NCBI RefSeq assembly: GCF_022179445.1
Contig: NZ_BPQU01000042.1
Span: 1 to 34,043 of the forward strand
Origin: Methylobacterium mesophilicum
GTDB lineage: Bacteria; Pseudomonadota; Alphaproteobacteria; Rhizobiales; Beijerinckiaceae
DNA: 34,043 nt
Reading direction: 5' to 3'
Below are positions 1 through 8,939 of the stretch, in pieces (position 1 is the first letter of the stretch; the number at the start of each line of letters is the position of its first letter). A program made the translations under genes and the position numbers. Under the pieces are notes generated by a model that saw only the letters and a list, made by a program, of their open reading frames with translations, was not told where the DNA came from and did not search any database.

Positions 1-360
1 CCCTCGCTCTCGCCGCCGTCATCGCGTTCTGGTGCTGATCGAGTCCAGACCCTAGGTCTAACGCTCCTCAGCGCCATGGCCCCGGCCTTGGCGCAACCCT
101 ACGGCGGCCGCGACTACGGCTACGACCGTAGTGACTATGACCGTCGCGACCGGGACTACGATTCGCGGGATCGCCGCGATTACGGGCGGGACTATGATCG
201 CGCACCGCGCGGCGGACGGGGTGATTACGCGTTCGACGAGATGGAGTATCTGCGCTGTAATCCGGACGTGCGCCGCGCTGTCATCAGCGGCCAGGTGAAG
301 TCCGGCCTGTATCACTACCGAAAAGTCGGAATGGCCGAAGGCCGGCGTCTCAGCTGCTGA
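1..360 (+). CDS. Small exported Tyr/Arg/Asp-rich protein (5' end outside window)
   Basis: The frame is open from the first base of the window to the stop at 358-360, and no ATG, GTG or TTG lies in it before the ATG at 76. Residues just before and after that ATG look like the end of a signal peptide (hydrophobic run, then APALA before QPYGG), so the true start is probably upstream of the window. The mature protein begins with a low-complexity stretch rich in Arg, Asp and Tyr (repeats like DYDRRDRDYD). It ends in a compact module, YLRCNPDVRRAV then HYRKVGMAEGR. That module resembles the CNPDV...HY...G.AEGR repeat found in many alphaproteobacterial surface and glycosyltransferase-associated proteins. 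Function unknown; envelope or extracellular location is inferred. A second frame ends at position 38 with a hydrophobic tail and could be the end of another gene. Confidence 0.6.
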   Translation, partial: PSLSPPSSRSGADRVQTLGLTLLSAMAPALAQPYGGRDYGYDRSDYDRRDRDYDSRDRRDYGRDYDRAPRGGRGDYAFDEMEYLRCNPDVRRAVISGQVKSGLYHYRKVGMAEGRRLSC

Positions 361-528
361 CCGGCGTTGGGGACGCTGCGCTCCATGAGCCGGCGGATAT
401 AAAAACGCGTCCTCTCATCACAGGACGGGCTTTCGGCCTGGGACAACCGCGTCACCGCAGAGTCCGAGGCCGTTTTGATCAGCGCCACCTTCGGGATGTG
501 GAACGGGACGCCCGAATAAGCTCGATCG

Positions 529-804
529 TTACTTGCTGCTTCCGCCGCCGCCGCCGCCCTGCGGTACGGCTCGCTCGGGCTGATTGGCATTCCCGGCAGA
601 CGAGGAGCTGTTGGACCGCGTATCCGCCGGCTGACCGGTCGGCGACGCCGTCACGCCGGCGTTGCCACCGGTGGTGCTGCTTTGCGGCGCCACGACGCCC
701 GGCGTTCCAGGAGACGCGGGCGCCGTGGCGGGGGCCTGTGCAGAGGCTTGCCCGGCGAGGAAGAGGCTGGCGACGGCCGCAGCCGTGAGAACGCGAGTGT
801 GCAT
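529..804 (-). CDS. Small exported Gly/Ser/Asn-rich protein (paralogue of 33373-33648)
   Basis: This 91-residue protein has a clear signal peptide (cleavage after ASA near residue 22) followed by a low-complexity mature part. The mature part contains PGVVAPQSS, SPTGQPADT and AGNANQP, and ends in a polyglycine tail (PQGGGGGGSSK). An AGGATAAACA Shine-Dalgarno precedes the ATG. The same block order (PGVV.PQS, SPTG.PAD, AGNANQP, PQGGGGG) occurs in the 91-residue protein at 33373-33648, so the two are paralogues at opposite ends of the window. No enzymatic motif is visible. It is most likely a secreted or periplasmic, intrinsically disordered protein; the role is unknown. I believe such proteins are frequent in Methylobacterium, but that is recollection, not a search result. 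Confidence 0.8.
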   Translation of the reverse strand: MHTRVLTAAAVASLFLAGQASAQAPATAPASPGTPGVVAPQSSTTGGNAGVTASPTGQPADTRSNSSSSAGNANQPERAVPQGGGGGGSSK

Positions 805-977
805 TGTTTATCCTGATTGACTGAAGTCTTCAGAAACGCGCTAAGACGCCCAACGGTTCAAAATCAGGTGCGACAAGCAGAACGCGCAGTAAAACCGCCA
901 CCGCGCGTTGGACGGTTTCTCCCAAATCCGCAACTGGGGTGAATCTCACAGGTCGGAGCGTCTACGGCCAAGCCGCC

Positions 978-1097
978 TCAGATCAGATTGACGGTGCCGT
1001 GTTCCTTAAAGGCTTTCGGACAATCGTTCTCGTCCACCAGTTGCTGGGCCTCCGCCAGCGTCAGGTGGCGGTCGGCAGCCAGCACTGCCAAGGTCAT
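978..1097 (-). CDS. Possible 39-aa small ORF or gene remnant
   Basis: A short minus-strand frame runs from ATG at 1097 to TGA at 978-980. It reads like real protein, with GC-rich third positions and a balanced sequence (AADRHLTLAEAQQLVDEN, then CPKAFKEHG). The frame stays open 12 codons upstream of the ATG, to an in-frame stop at 1134-1136, with no start codon and no good Shine-Dalgarno. It could be a tiny protein, or the surviving 3' end of a decayed gene. Function unknown. Confidence 0.3.
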   Translation of the reverse strand: MTLAVLAADRHLTLAEAQQLVDENDCPKAFKEHGTVNLI

Positions 1098-1165
1098 CCA
1101 CTGTCTCGACGTGTCGCGCTCCTGCTTCCTCGGTCAGCGACGCGGCACGCGAAGGGTTCGAGAGC

Positions 1166-1199
1166 AAGAAAAACCCCGCGCGGCAGATGCCGGCGGGGC
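1166..1199 (-). terminator. Intrinsic terminator
   Basis: On the minus strand, CCCCG-C-CGGCA, loop TC, TGCCG-CG-CGGGG forms a two-part GC-rich hairpin followed at once by TTTTTCTTG. This is the best rho-independent terminator in the window. It lies about 205 bases past the cytochrome c stop and could end that transcript. No other minus-strand gene between is supported. Confidence 0.7.
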
Positions 1200-1404
1200 T
1201 GAAGGAAAATGACGCTCGGTGCGTTACGCCGGCGACTGATTGCAAGATAGCAATACCAGACGCGGCAGTAAAGCTGCTGTGATGACAAACCGAACTAAAT
1301 ATTGGCCTCAAATTTTTTGCGGGTACCACGGATTGTTAGGATCATGATGATGCCGAAAAGCTCATCTCCGGCGCCTCATTTCGATCCTTCGATCATGCGT
1401 TCCG

Positions 1405-1770
1405 TCAGGACTGGGCCTTCAGGTAGGCGATCACGTCGTTGATCTTCTTGTCGTCGGTGAAGCCCTGGAAGATCATCTTGTTTCCGGGCACCTTCGTCTT
1501 CGGGTTCTTCAGCCACTCGTGAAGGTTGGCCTCGTCCCAGGTGATGCCGGAATTCTTCAGCGCCGCGGAGTAGTTGTAGCCTTCGTAGGTGCCGGCCTTG
1601 CGCCCGACCACGCCCTTGAGGTCCGGGCCGACGCCGTTCTTCTGGAAGTTGTGGCAAGCCTTGCAGGGAGCGAACGCCTTCTCGCCGGCAGCCGCATCAC
1701 CGGCCTCCTGGGCCTGGGCCGAAAGCGGGATCAGGGCGGCGAGAACAGCGCCGAGAACGAAAGAACGCAT
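1405..1770 (-). CDS. Periplasmic class I cytochrome c
   Basis: A 121-residue monohaem c-type cytochrome. A signal peptide occupies residues 1 to about 20 (cleavage near AQA). The haem attachment motif CKACH is at residues 36-40, with His40 as proximal ligand. The distal ligand is most likely Met99 in the NKMIFQGF loop. The GVGPDLKGVVGRKAG segment (46-60) is typical of the c2/c550 family. It would carry electrons in the periplasm between respiratory complexes or dehydrogenases. The precise partner (terminal oxidase, methanol dehydrogenase chain, other) cannot be told from sequence. Start: ATG preceded by AGAGGAAATCC, a strong Shine-Dalgarno. It is monocistronic in this window. Confidence 0.93.
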   Translation of the reverse strand: MRSFVLGAVLAALIPLSAQAQEAGDAAAGEKAFAPCKACHNFQKNGVGPDLKGVVGRKAGTYEGYNYSAALKNSGITWDEANLHEWLKNPKTKVPGNKMIFQGFTDDKKINDVIAYLKAQS

Positions 1771-1909
1771 GGATTTCCTCTTCGGCCAGGCGGGACGGAT
1801 GACGATGCGAAGCCTGACGCAGTGAGGTGTAGACGTCCGCTCAAGCCGCTTAATCCACCGCCCGGCTGGAACGCCGATTAAAATTATTCAAAGTCGAGAT
1901 GCAGAAAAC

Positions 1910-2089
1910 TCAATGCGGCAAGCGGGCGGGATCAGCACGATCGACCAGCCCGAACCGCTCCGGCAGCTTGCCGTCAAAGACCGCAACACCGAGCGACAAC
2001 CCGCGATCCGGCATCGAGAAGATCGGGTAGTGGTACAACTTGCCCAAGAGACGCAGAGCTGACCGCCGCTCGCGCTTGGCCTTGCCCAA
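1910..2089 (-). CDS. Possible small ORF or remnant directly downstream of tRNA-Glu
   Basis: A minus-strand frame begins inside the 3' flank of tRNA-Glu and ends at TGA 1910-1912. From a TTG at 2089 it would encode 59 residues including LYHYPIFSMPDRGLSLGVAV and LPERFGLVDRADP. The sequence looks protein-like with GC-rich third positions, but there is no convincing ribosome binding site and I recognise no family. Because it abuts a tRNA 3' end, it could be a leftover of an element once integrated there. No integrase or att duplication is visible. Confidence 0.3.
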   Translation of the reverse strand: MGKAKRERRSALRLLGKLYHYPIFSMPDRGLSLGVAVFDGKLPERFGLVDRADPARLPH

Positions 2090-2109
2090 AGATGTGAAAA
2101 ATGCGCCGG

Positions 2110-2185
2110 TGGCGCTCCCAAGGGGAATCGAACCCCTGTTTTCGCCGTGAGAGGGCGACGTCCTAGACCGCTAGACGATGGGAGC
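2110..2185 (-). tRNA. tRNA-Glu (CTC)
   Basis: A 76-nt cloverleaf including an encoded CCA end. Acceptor stem GCTCCCA pairs with TGGGAGC, with discriminator G. The anticodon loop is CTCTCAC, giving anticodon CTC, which reads GAG. The T arm is GGGGTTCGATTCCCC. The usual minor-codon glutamate tRNA of high-GC genomes. Confidence 0.96.
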
Positions 2186-2204
2186 TTTCCGGCGGCGCGC
2201 AGGT

Positions 2205-2233
2205 GCTATAGCCACGCCCCGCCGGGGGAGCAA
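2205..2233 (-). promoter_or_regulatory. Sigma-70-type promoter of tRNA-Glu
   Basis: On the minus strand, TTGCTC (2233-2228) and TATAGC (2210-2205) are separated by exactly 17 bases, about 20 bases before the tRNA 5' end. The other two tRNAs here have boxes with the same 17-base spacing. The promoter lies where an upstream extension of the rluD-like frame would otherwise run, which supports the downstream start for that gene. Confidence 0.65.
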
Positions 2234-2288
2234 GGGCCTTCTCTCGAGATTCCGCACGGATCGGTGCGGCGGGGCGCAGATTGGGGTC

Positions 2289-3272
2289 GTGGTGGACGCA
2301 AACGACGAAGAGCGGGTCGGGACCGTGGCGGATGGGGGAATCCGGCTCGATCGGGCGCTGGTGGCGCTATTTCCGGATCTCTCGCGGGCGCGGCTCCAGG
2401 GTCTTGTGCGCGCGGGCTGCGTGCGCCGGGACGGCGCAGAGGTACGCGACCCGTCCGCAAAGGTCGCCGCGGGAGCACAGATCAGCCTTGATGTGCCGCC
2501 GGCTGCGGATGCCCAACCCGCGGCCGAGGCCGTGAACCTGGTGATCGCCTACGAGGACGACGACCTCGTCGTGATCGACAAGCCGGCCGGGCTGGTGGTG
2601 CATCCGGCGCCGGGTCACGAGAGCGGAACCCTGGTCAACGCGTTGCTCGGCCATTGCGGCGCGAGCCTGTCGGGGATCGGCGGCGTGCGCCGGCCCGGCA
2701 TCGTCCATCGCCTCGACAAGGACACGAGCGGCCTGATCGTGGTCGCCAAGAACGACGCGGCCCATCAGGGTCTGACCGCGCAGTTCGCGGATCATGGCCG
2801 GACGGGTCCGCTGGAGCGCGCCTACGCAGCCCTGGTCTGGGGGGTGCCACATCCGCGGGCGGGAACGATCCAGGCGAGCCTGGCCAGGTCGCGTCACAAC
2901 CGGGAAAAGATCGCCGTGGTCTCGGAGGAGGCCGGGCGGCACGCCGTCACGCATTACACGGTCGCCGAGACTTACCCGGAAGTCGCCCTCGTGCGCTGCC
3001 GCCTCGAGACGGGCCGAACGCACCAGATCCGCGTCCACCTCGCCTATCGCGGCCACCCGCTCCTGGGCGACCCAGTCTATGGCGGTGCGTTCCGCACCAA
3101 GGCGGCGCGGCTGCCTCCGGAGGCGCGCGACGCGCTCTTGGCCCTCGGGCGCCAGGCGCTGCATGCGGAACTGCTGGGCTTCAGGCACCCGCGCACCGGC
3201 GAAACACTCCGGTTCGAGAGTTCGATCCCGCCCGATATCGCCACGCTGGTGAACGCCCTCGCGAAAGCTTGA
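2289..3272 (+). CDS. rluD: RluD-family 23S rRNA pseudouridine synthase
   Basis: Isomerises uridine to pseudouridine in RNA. The family member of this architecture modifies helix 69 of 23S rRNA (U1911/1915/1917). From the N-terminus there is an S4-like RNA-binding domain (about residues 18-68, RLDRALVALFPDLSRARLQ) and then the catalytic domain with IDKPAGLVVHPAPGH. The signature HRLDKDTSG carries the catalytic Asp143, and RTHQIRVHLAYRGHPLLGDP follows. Length (327 residues) fits RluD. The frame opens back to an ATG at 2178, but that lies inside tRNA-Glu and beyond its promoter. The start is therefore taken as one of two adjacent GTG codons (2289 or 2292), without a strong Shine-Dalgarno. The gene stands before rpoH, a linkage common in Hyphomicrobiales. 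Assignment to RluD rather than RluC/A rests on the S4 domain and general similarity. Confidence 0.9.
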   Translation: MVDANDEERVGTVADGGIRLDRALVALFPDLSRARLQGLVRAGCVRRDGAEVRDPSAKVAAGAQISLDVPPAADAQPAAEAVNLVIAYEDDDLVVIDKPAGLVVHPAPGHESGTLVNALLGHCGASLSGIGGVRRPGIVHRLDKDTSGLIVVAKNDAAHQGLTAQFADHGRTGPLERAYAALVWGVPHPRAGTIQASLARSRHNREKIAVVSEEAGRHAVTHYTVAETYPEVALVRCRLETGRTHQIRVHLAYRGHPLLGDPVYGGAFRTKAARLPPEARDALLALGRQALHAELLGFRHPRTGETLRFESSIPPDIATLVNALAKA

Positions 3273-3531
3273 GCGTTCAGGATCGGGGAGGGAACCGTAA
3301 CCCCGTCGCGTGCGAAAGGTCACGGCGAGCCGCGTCAGATCGTGACATGGTACGACCAATCGGCCGGTCGCGCGTTGATGGCAATATGGGGGTGCCCAAC
3401 CGCTACCGGTCCGTCCGACTTACCCGTATGACATGGGGGGTCGGGAGGGTCGGCTCAAGAGCGGCCCGAGTGGACGGCACTGTTGCCCGTCGCGTCCGCC
3501 CGTCAGGGGGACAAGAGTCCAGGAGAATGCC

Positions 3532-4425
3532 ATGGCCGGTACGCTGCCCGTGCTCGCCAATGAAGGTGGCCTTTCGCGCTACCTCGACGAGATCCGCAAG
3601 TTCCCGATGCTGGAGCCGACGGAAGAGTTCACGCTGGCCAAGAGCTGGCGGGATGCCGGCGACCGTGAGGCCGCGCATCGGCTCGTGACCTCGCACCTGC
3701 GTCTCGTGGCCAAGATCGCCATGGGCTATCGCGGCTACGGCCTGCCGATCGGCGAGGTCGTGTCCGAGGGCAATGTCGGCCTGATGCAGGCGGTCAAGCG
3801 CTTCGATCCCGACAAGGGCTTCCGGTTGGCGACCTATGCCATGTGGTGGATCAAGGCGGCGATCCAGGAATACATCCTGCGCTCCTGGTCGCTCGTGAAG
3901 ATGGGCACCACCGCGAACCAGAAGAAGCTGTTCTTTAACCTGCGCAAGGCGAAGGGAAAGATCTCGGCATTGGACGAGGGTGACCTGCGGCCGGATCAGG
4001 TCAAGCAGATCGCGACCCGCCTGGGCGTGCCCGAGCAGGACGTGATCGACATGAACCGGCGCCTGTCCGGTGACACGTCGCTCAACGCCCCCCTGCGCGA
4101 GGAAGGCGAAGGCGAGTGGCAGGACTGGTTGGTCGATAACGCCCCGAGCCAGGAGACGGTGCTGGCTCGTGAGCAGGAGGGGCAGAACCGCCTCTCGGCT
4201 CTGCGCGACGCCCTCGGCGTGCTGAACCCGCGGGAACGGCGAATCTTTGAGGCCCGGCGCCTCGCGGATGATCCGATCACACTGGAAGACCTATCGGGCG
4301 AGTTCGGCGTCTCGCGGGAGCGTGTTCGACAGATCGAGGTTCGAGCCTTCGAGAAGGTGCAGGAGGCGGTGAAGCGCAACATCGCGAACCGCGAATTGCC
4401 GCGTACCGGCATCGAGGCTCACTGA
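3532..4425 (+). CDS. rpoH: RNA polymerase heat-shock sigma factor RpoH (sigma-32)
   Basis: Directs RNA polymerase to heat-shock promoters. The 297-residue protein has sigma region 1.2/2 (about residues 12-122), including TYAMWWIKAAIQEYILRSWS. The RpoH box QKKLFFNLR at 130-138 is diagnostic of sigma-32 proteins. Region 4 spans about 225-285, with the DNA-binding helix-turn-helix LEDLSGEFGVSRERVRQIEV (251-270). Start: ATG with CCAGGAGAATGCC before it, a good Shine-Dalgarno; the frame opens further upstream without an equivalent site. The 259-base leader after rluD probably carries its promoter, but I could not identify boxes with confidence. Alphaproteobacteria often have several rpoH paralogues; which one this is cannot be told here. 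Confidence 0.95.
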   Translation: MAGTLPVLANEGGLSRYLDEIRKFPMLEPTEEFTLAKSWRDAGDREAAHRLVTSHLRLVAKIAMGYRGYGLPIGEVVSEGNVGLMQAVKRFDPDKGFRLATYAMWWIKAAIQEYILRSWSLVKMGTTANQKKLFFNLRKAKGKISALDEGDLRPDQVKQIATRLGVPEQDVIDMNRRLSGDTSLNAPLREEGEGEWQDWLVDNAPSQETVLAREQEGQNRLSALRDALGVLNPRERRIFEARRLADDPITLEDLSGEFGVSRERVRQIEVRAFEKVQEAVKRNIANRELPRTGIEAH

Positions 4426-4428
4426 ACC

Positions 4429-4464
4429 GACAATCCGGCGCGCGGGCATGCGCGCCGGATTGTC
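4429..4464. terminator. Bidirectional hairpin between convergent genes
   Basis: A perfect 15-bp inverted repeat: GACAATCCGGCGCGC, loop GGGCAT, GCGCGCCGGATTGTC. It begins 3 bases after the rpoH stop and ends 10 bases before the stop of the convergent gene. No U-tract follows on either strand, so termination in both directions is likely but inferred from position and stem strength. Confidence 0.7.
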
Positions 4465-4474
4465 CCGGCCACGA

Positions 4475-5893
4475 TTACTGCCATGCGTCGAACGCGTTTT
4501 GCATCACCTGGGCGCCGGCACTGCCCTTCTCAAAGGTGAGCACCGCGCGCTTGCCCGACGTGTAGCGGACCGCCAGATCGAACCAGTTGCGGTGGAGCAG
4601 CAGATCGGTGTTGCGATCGACGTCGTTCTGAAGTGACGACAGACCGATCAGGAACAGGTTGTCTCGGACCCGCACCGGCAAGCCGGAGACGGGCGAGCCG
4701 CGGCCGTTTTCGTCGTCCTTGGCCTGAAGCAGGCCGACATCCTGCACCGTCCGCCCCGTCCCACTCTGCTGGCTGAAGGCGAGGCTCACCGTATGTGAGG
4801 CCGGCAGCGTCGCGTCGAGATTGCGCTGGATCGTCATCACCAGCGTCAGCCCGGCATCCGGGATCGTCACAGTCGCGACCACGGCGTTCTGGAGCGGTTG
4901 TCCCTGCTCGCCATTCACCGTGTCGAGCCTCCAGGTCACCCGGCCGGTCGTCCGCGTCGGCTGCGCGTTGTCGGTGCCCGTCCCTTCCTCGATCAGTTCC
5001 GCGCGCTGGGCGATGGCTAGGTTCGGCTGAGCCGGTGACGGCGCGACCCGAGCCGGCGTGCCGTTCTCGGCACGTGGAGGTGTCCGCGTTGCGGGAGCGG
5101 CCTCGCCGCCGACCCGGTCGCCGAACTTGGTTTCGCTGTCCGTCTGTTGTGAATCGGCGGTTTCGGTCGCGCCGGACGGCAGGTTCTGCGGCCGGTCGCG
5201 AAGCAGGAAGGCCGCCACCGCGATCAATCCGATCACGATCGCCAGAACGCTCCCCACGAAGGCGTTGCGCAGGATGCGCGAGCGCCCCGACCGCGGCGGC
5301 ACGACCTCGATCCGTGGACGCTGGCGGCCATTGCCGCCCTCGCCCACTGCCGCGGCGAGATCCGCATCATCCTCGGTGTCGGGGGCCGAGTCGGCCTCGG
5401 GTCGCAGTTCCTCTGCGGTCGCGGCGGCCGGCGACGGCCCTGGTCTGCGCGACGAGATCGCGATCGGCGCGTCGCGTGGCTCCGGCTCCTCCAGGGCGGC
5501 GGGTGCGAAGGGCGGCGGCGCTGCGGGTAGGACCGGCTCCGGCGCCTGAACCGGGATGGACTCAGGGGACGGGGATGGCGGCGACGGAACGGGCGGCGCC
5601 GGCTCCGGGATGTCCGCGGGCGGGTCCGGTCGCGGACTCGGCTCCGGCTGGGGGATCACGGCGTCGTTGGCGGGCGCCGGAAGGCCCCCGTGATCGACTT
5701 CGAGCCGCTCGATCGCGGTATCGAGCGCCCGGCGTTCGAGATCAATATCCGCTTCTGAGAGCGGGGGGTCCAGCGAACGGAGCTGGCTGATCAGGGCGTT
5801 GCGGGCGCGGTCGTAGACCGCCTTGCGCAGGGCGGGTGATCGGTCGGGCAGCGCGTCGAGCGCGCGTGCCAGAAGCGGGTAATAATCGGCCAT
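4475..5893 (-). CDS. Proline-rich single-pass membrane protein of unknown function
   Basis: A 472-residue protein in three parts. Residues 1-70 form a charged, helical N-terminal module (MADYYPLLARAL, then SLDPPLSEADIDLERRALD) that I recognise as recurring in Hyphomicrobiales hypothetical proteins. Residues 75-205 are a disordered Pro/Glu/Ala-rich linker with many PxP repeats. A single membrane helix lies at about 211-232 (FVGSVLAIVIGLIAVAAFLL), followed by a roughly 240-residue globular C-terminal domain with no motif I can name. By the positive-inside rule (RSGRSR before the helix) the N-terminus is cytoplasmic and the C-terminal domain periplasmic. The frame opens 44 codons further, but the conserved MADYYPLL start is preferred. 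It converges on rpoH and follows purA on the same strand after a 281-base gap, in which I see nothing definite. Confidence 0.8.
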   Translation of the reverse strand: MADYYPLLARALDALPDRSPALRKAVYDRARNALISQLRSLDPPLSEADIDLERRALDTAIERLEVDHGGLPAPANDAVIPQPEPSPRPDPPADIPEPAPPVPSPPSPSPESIPVQAPEPVLPAAPPPFAPAALEEPEPRDAPIAISSRRPGPSPAAATAEELRPEADSAPDTEDDADLAAAVGEGGNGRQRPRIEVVPPRSGRSRILRNAFVGSVLAIVIGLIAVAAFLLRDRPQNLPSGATETADSQQTDSETKFGDRVGGEAAPATRTPPRAENGTPARVAPSPAQPNLAIAQRAELIEEGTGTDNAQPTRTTGRVTWRLDTVNGEQGQPLQNAVVATVTIPDAGLTLVMTIQRNLDATLPASHTVSLAFSQQSGTGRTVQDVGLLQAKDDENGRGSPVSGLPVRVRDNLFLIGLSSLQNDVDRNTDLLLHRNWFDLAVRYTSGKRAVLTFEKGSAGAQVMQNAFDAWQ

Positions 5894-6174
5894 GTTGCCC
5901 AGGTCCGCGCCTTCGGCCGTCGCCCGGCAGGACCGGTCGATGGCCGAGGACCGACGTTCGTTCCCGAACCGACGATCGGGATCGGCCGCCGGCCGGTTAT
6001 GTCTGCCCGCCGCGCGGATCGGCACCCGCGAGTCGGTTCCTCCGATATCGTACCGGGCGGTCGATCCCTAAGACCGACGCCCGCCATAGGCTGGTTCTAG
6101 ATCAAGCGGACGCGGGCTGGATACATGCCGAACAGCAGAAAATGTGCGTCATCAACGGGATAGGGCTTTAGGCC

Positions 6175-7467
<1,293 letters not shown>

Positions 7468-7571
7468 GCCTGCCTGCTTACCCGCGACGGAAACCGGGAC
7501 GGAGCAGCCCACGGGTGCGGGCTGCGTACGTCGTGAGCCGTTTCCGCGATCCGCGCGGCGAAATCAAGCAA

Positions 7572-7589
7572 GGCTGCCACATGGCAGCC
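7572..7589 (-). terminator. Candidate terminator hairpin
   Basis: An 8-bp perfect stem, GGCTGCCA/TGGCAGCC, with a 2-base centre. It lies 21 bases past the stop of the small exported-protein gene and is followed on the minus strand by TTGCTTGATTTCG. The U-tract is weak and the loop is tight, so the call rests largely on position. Confidence 0.4.
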
Positions 7590-7610
7590 CGCACGCTCTG
7601 CGGAACGCGC

Positions 7611-7943
7611 TTATTTCGCCTCGGTGCCGGAGTTCCGGCCGGGGAGTTCCTGCGGCTTGATCACCGGCATCGAACCGGTCTCATCAGGCTTCACAACGGT
7701 GCCGGTGGTGCCGGTCTCCGGCGGCTTGATCACGCCGTCGTTCTTCTGGAGCTTGTCGCTGAGCGACTGATCCTTGGGCGGCGCGTCGGCGCTGGGGCGG
7801 ACGCGATCCGGCGGCGTCTGGGTCGATGGCGGCAGAGCCGGATCGGTGTCCCGGCCTTTCAGCGGCGCATCCGGGTTCTGAGCATAGGCGGGAACAGCAA
7901 ACAGAGCCGCCGCGAAAGCGGCGAGCAGGATCTTCCTCGACAA
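7611..7943 (-). CDS. Small exported protein with KP-ETG repeats
   Basis: A 110-residue protein starting at TTG, preceded by GAGGGGAGACCAACC, a strong Shine-Dalgarno. A signal peptide ends after AYA (residue 21). The mature part is Pro/Asp/Lys-rich and disordered-looking. Its second half carries an imperfect three-fold repeat (IKPPETG, VVKPDETG, VIKPQE). No enzyme motif; role unknown, probably periplasmic. The upstream sequence holds a candidate GGAAC...TGTT element at 7981-8005 resembling promoters of the alphaproteobacterial general stress sigma factor EcfG, so stress induction is a testable guess. Confidence 0.75.
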   Translation of the reverse strand: MSRKILLAAFAAALFAVPAYAQNPDAPLKGRDTDPALPPSTQTPPDRVRPSADAPPKDQSLSDKLQKNDGVIKPPETGTTGTVVKPDETGSMPVIKPQELPGRNSGTEAK

Positions 7944-7980
7944 GGTTGGTCTCCCCTCTTGGAACACGCGTTCCGAGAGC

Positions 7981-8005
7981 AACAGACTTGTCTCGGATCC
8001 GTTCC
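7981..8005 (-). promoter_or_regulatory. Candidate EcfG-type (general stress) promoter
   Basis: On the minus strand, GGAAC (8005-8001) is followed after 16 bases by TGTT (7984-7981). The EcfG consensus is GGAAC, 16-17 bases, then CGTT, so the -10 box has one mismatch. A transcript starting just after it would have a leader of about 30 bases before the TTG at 7943. Confidence 0.35.
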
Positions 8006-8029
8006 TGTTTGCTGCGTGGCGCGACCAGC

Positions 8030-8887
8030 TCAACCCTGACAAGCAGCCTCGACGTAGAGTTCGCGCAGGCGCCGGGTCAGCGGACCGGGACGGCCCTCGC
8101 CGATCGACCGGCCGTCGATCTCCACCACCGGCATCACGAAGGCTGAGGCGCTGGTGTAGAACGCCTCCTGGGCTTCGTAGGCCTCGGCGACCGAGAACAA
8201 CCGTTCCTCGACCTTCAGGTCGGCCTCGCCGGCGAGCTTCAGCACGGAGGCCCGGGTGATGCCTGGCAGCAGCGCCGTCGAGAGCGGCCGCGTGACGAGG
8301 ACGCGCTCGCGGCTCACGATGAACGCTGTGGACGACGAGCCCTCGGTCACCGCCCCGTCCTCGACCATCCAGGCCTCGGCGACCCCGGCCTCGGCGGCCT
8401 GCTGCTTGGCGAGAACCTGCGCCAGCAAGGCCACCGACTTGATGTCCCGCCGCTTCCAGCGCAGGTCCTCGACGGTGATAACCCGGGCGCCGGTCTCGGC
8501 GAGCGGGTTGGCCAGCACGGTCTTGGCCTGCGTGAACATCATCACGGTGGGCTCGGTCCCGGCCTTCGGGAAGGCGAAGTCGCGCTCGGCAACGCCGCGG
8601 GTGACCTGCATGTAGACGAGTCCCTCGCGGACGCCGTTGCGCGCAACGAGTTCGGTCTGCAGCTTTTCCCATCCGGCCGCGTCGTGCGGGTTGCGGATGC
8701 CGATCTCGCCCAGCGAGCGATCGAGGCGCGCCAGGTGCGCGGCGTTGTCGACGAGCTTGCCGTCGATGATCGCGGAAACCTCGTAGATTCCGTCCGCGAA
8801 CAGAAAGCCGCGGTCCATGATCGGTACGCGCGCCTCCTCGAAGGGGAGAAATGCGCCGTTGAGGTAGACGATGCGGGGAGCGGTCAC
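8030..8887 (-). CDS. D-amino-acid aminotransferase (fold-type IV PLP enzyme)
   Basis: A cytoplasmic PLP-dependent transaminase of the branched-chain/D-amino-acid class. From the N-terminus: VYLNGAFLPFEEARVPIMDRGFLFADGIYE (split here as LNGAFLPF and MDRGFLFADGIYE), then RRDIKS with Lys150 as the predicted Schiff-base lysine. TEGSSSTAF follows, with Glu182 as the predicted PLP-ring-nitrogen ligand, and then LPGITRASVL. The 285-residue length matches D-alanine aminotransferases, which interconvert D-alanine and D-glutamate via 2-oxo acids and feed peptidoglycan precursors. The start is GTG at 8887 with AGGAAGG upstream; an ATG at 8980 would overlap the end of purB and add an unconserved leader. 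Specificity for D-Ala over branched-chain or aminodeoxychorismate substrates is inferred from overall similarity. Confidence 0.85.
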   Translation of the reverse strand: MTAPRIVYLNGAFLPFEEARVPIMDRGFLFADGIYEVSAIIDGKLVDNAAHLARLDRSLGEIGIRNPHDAAGWEKLQTELVARNGVREGLVYMQVTRGVAERDFAFPKAGTEPTVMMFTQAKTVLANPLAETGARVITVEDLRWKRRDIKSVALLAQVLAKQQAAEAGVAEAWMVEDGAVTEGSSSTAFIVSRERVLVTRPLSTALLPGITRASVLKLAGEADLKVEERLFSVAEAYEAQEAFYTSASAFVMPVVEIDGRSIGEGRPGPLTRRLRELYVEAACQG

Positions 8888-8939
8888 GGATTGCCTTCCT
8901 ATGTTCGTCACGGGCCCAAGCAGGATTCGTGCAGCGGTT

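Larger units (their letters stand above)
805..1404. other. Gene-poor intergenic stretch
   Basis: About 600 bases lie between the exported-protein gene and the cytochrome c gene. The only structures I can support are a weak 39-codon minus-strand frame (978-1097) and a minus-strand intrinsic terminator (1166-1199). The interval 1206-1404 shows no convincing ORF; the longer frames here have composition and codon use unlike the neighbouring genes. Confidence 0.6.

Noticed and set aside
315..590. Minus-strand 91-codon frame between the two left-end exported proteins
   Set aside because: Partly readable, but it overlaps the end of the first gene and has no ribosome site or recognisable family; could be a decayed repeat, not enough to call.
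2178..2288. Extension of the rluD-like frame back to ATG 2178
   Set aside because: The ATG lies inside tRNA-Glu and the extension crosses the tRNA promoter; the family start is downstream.
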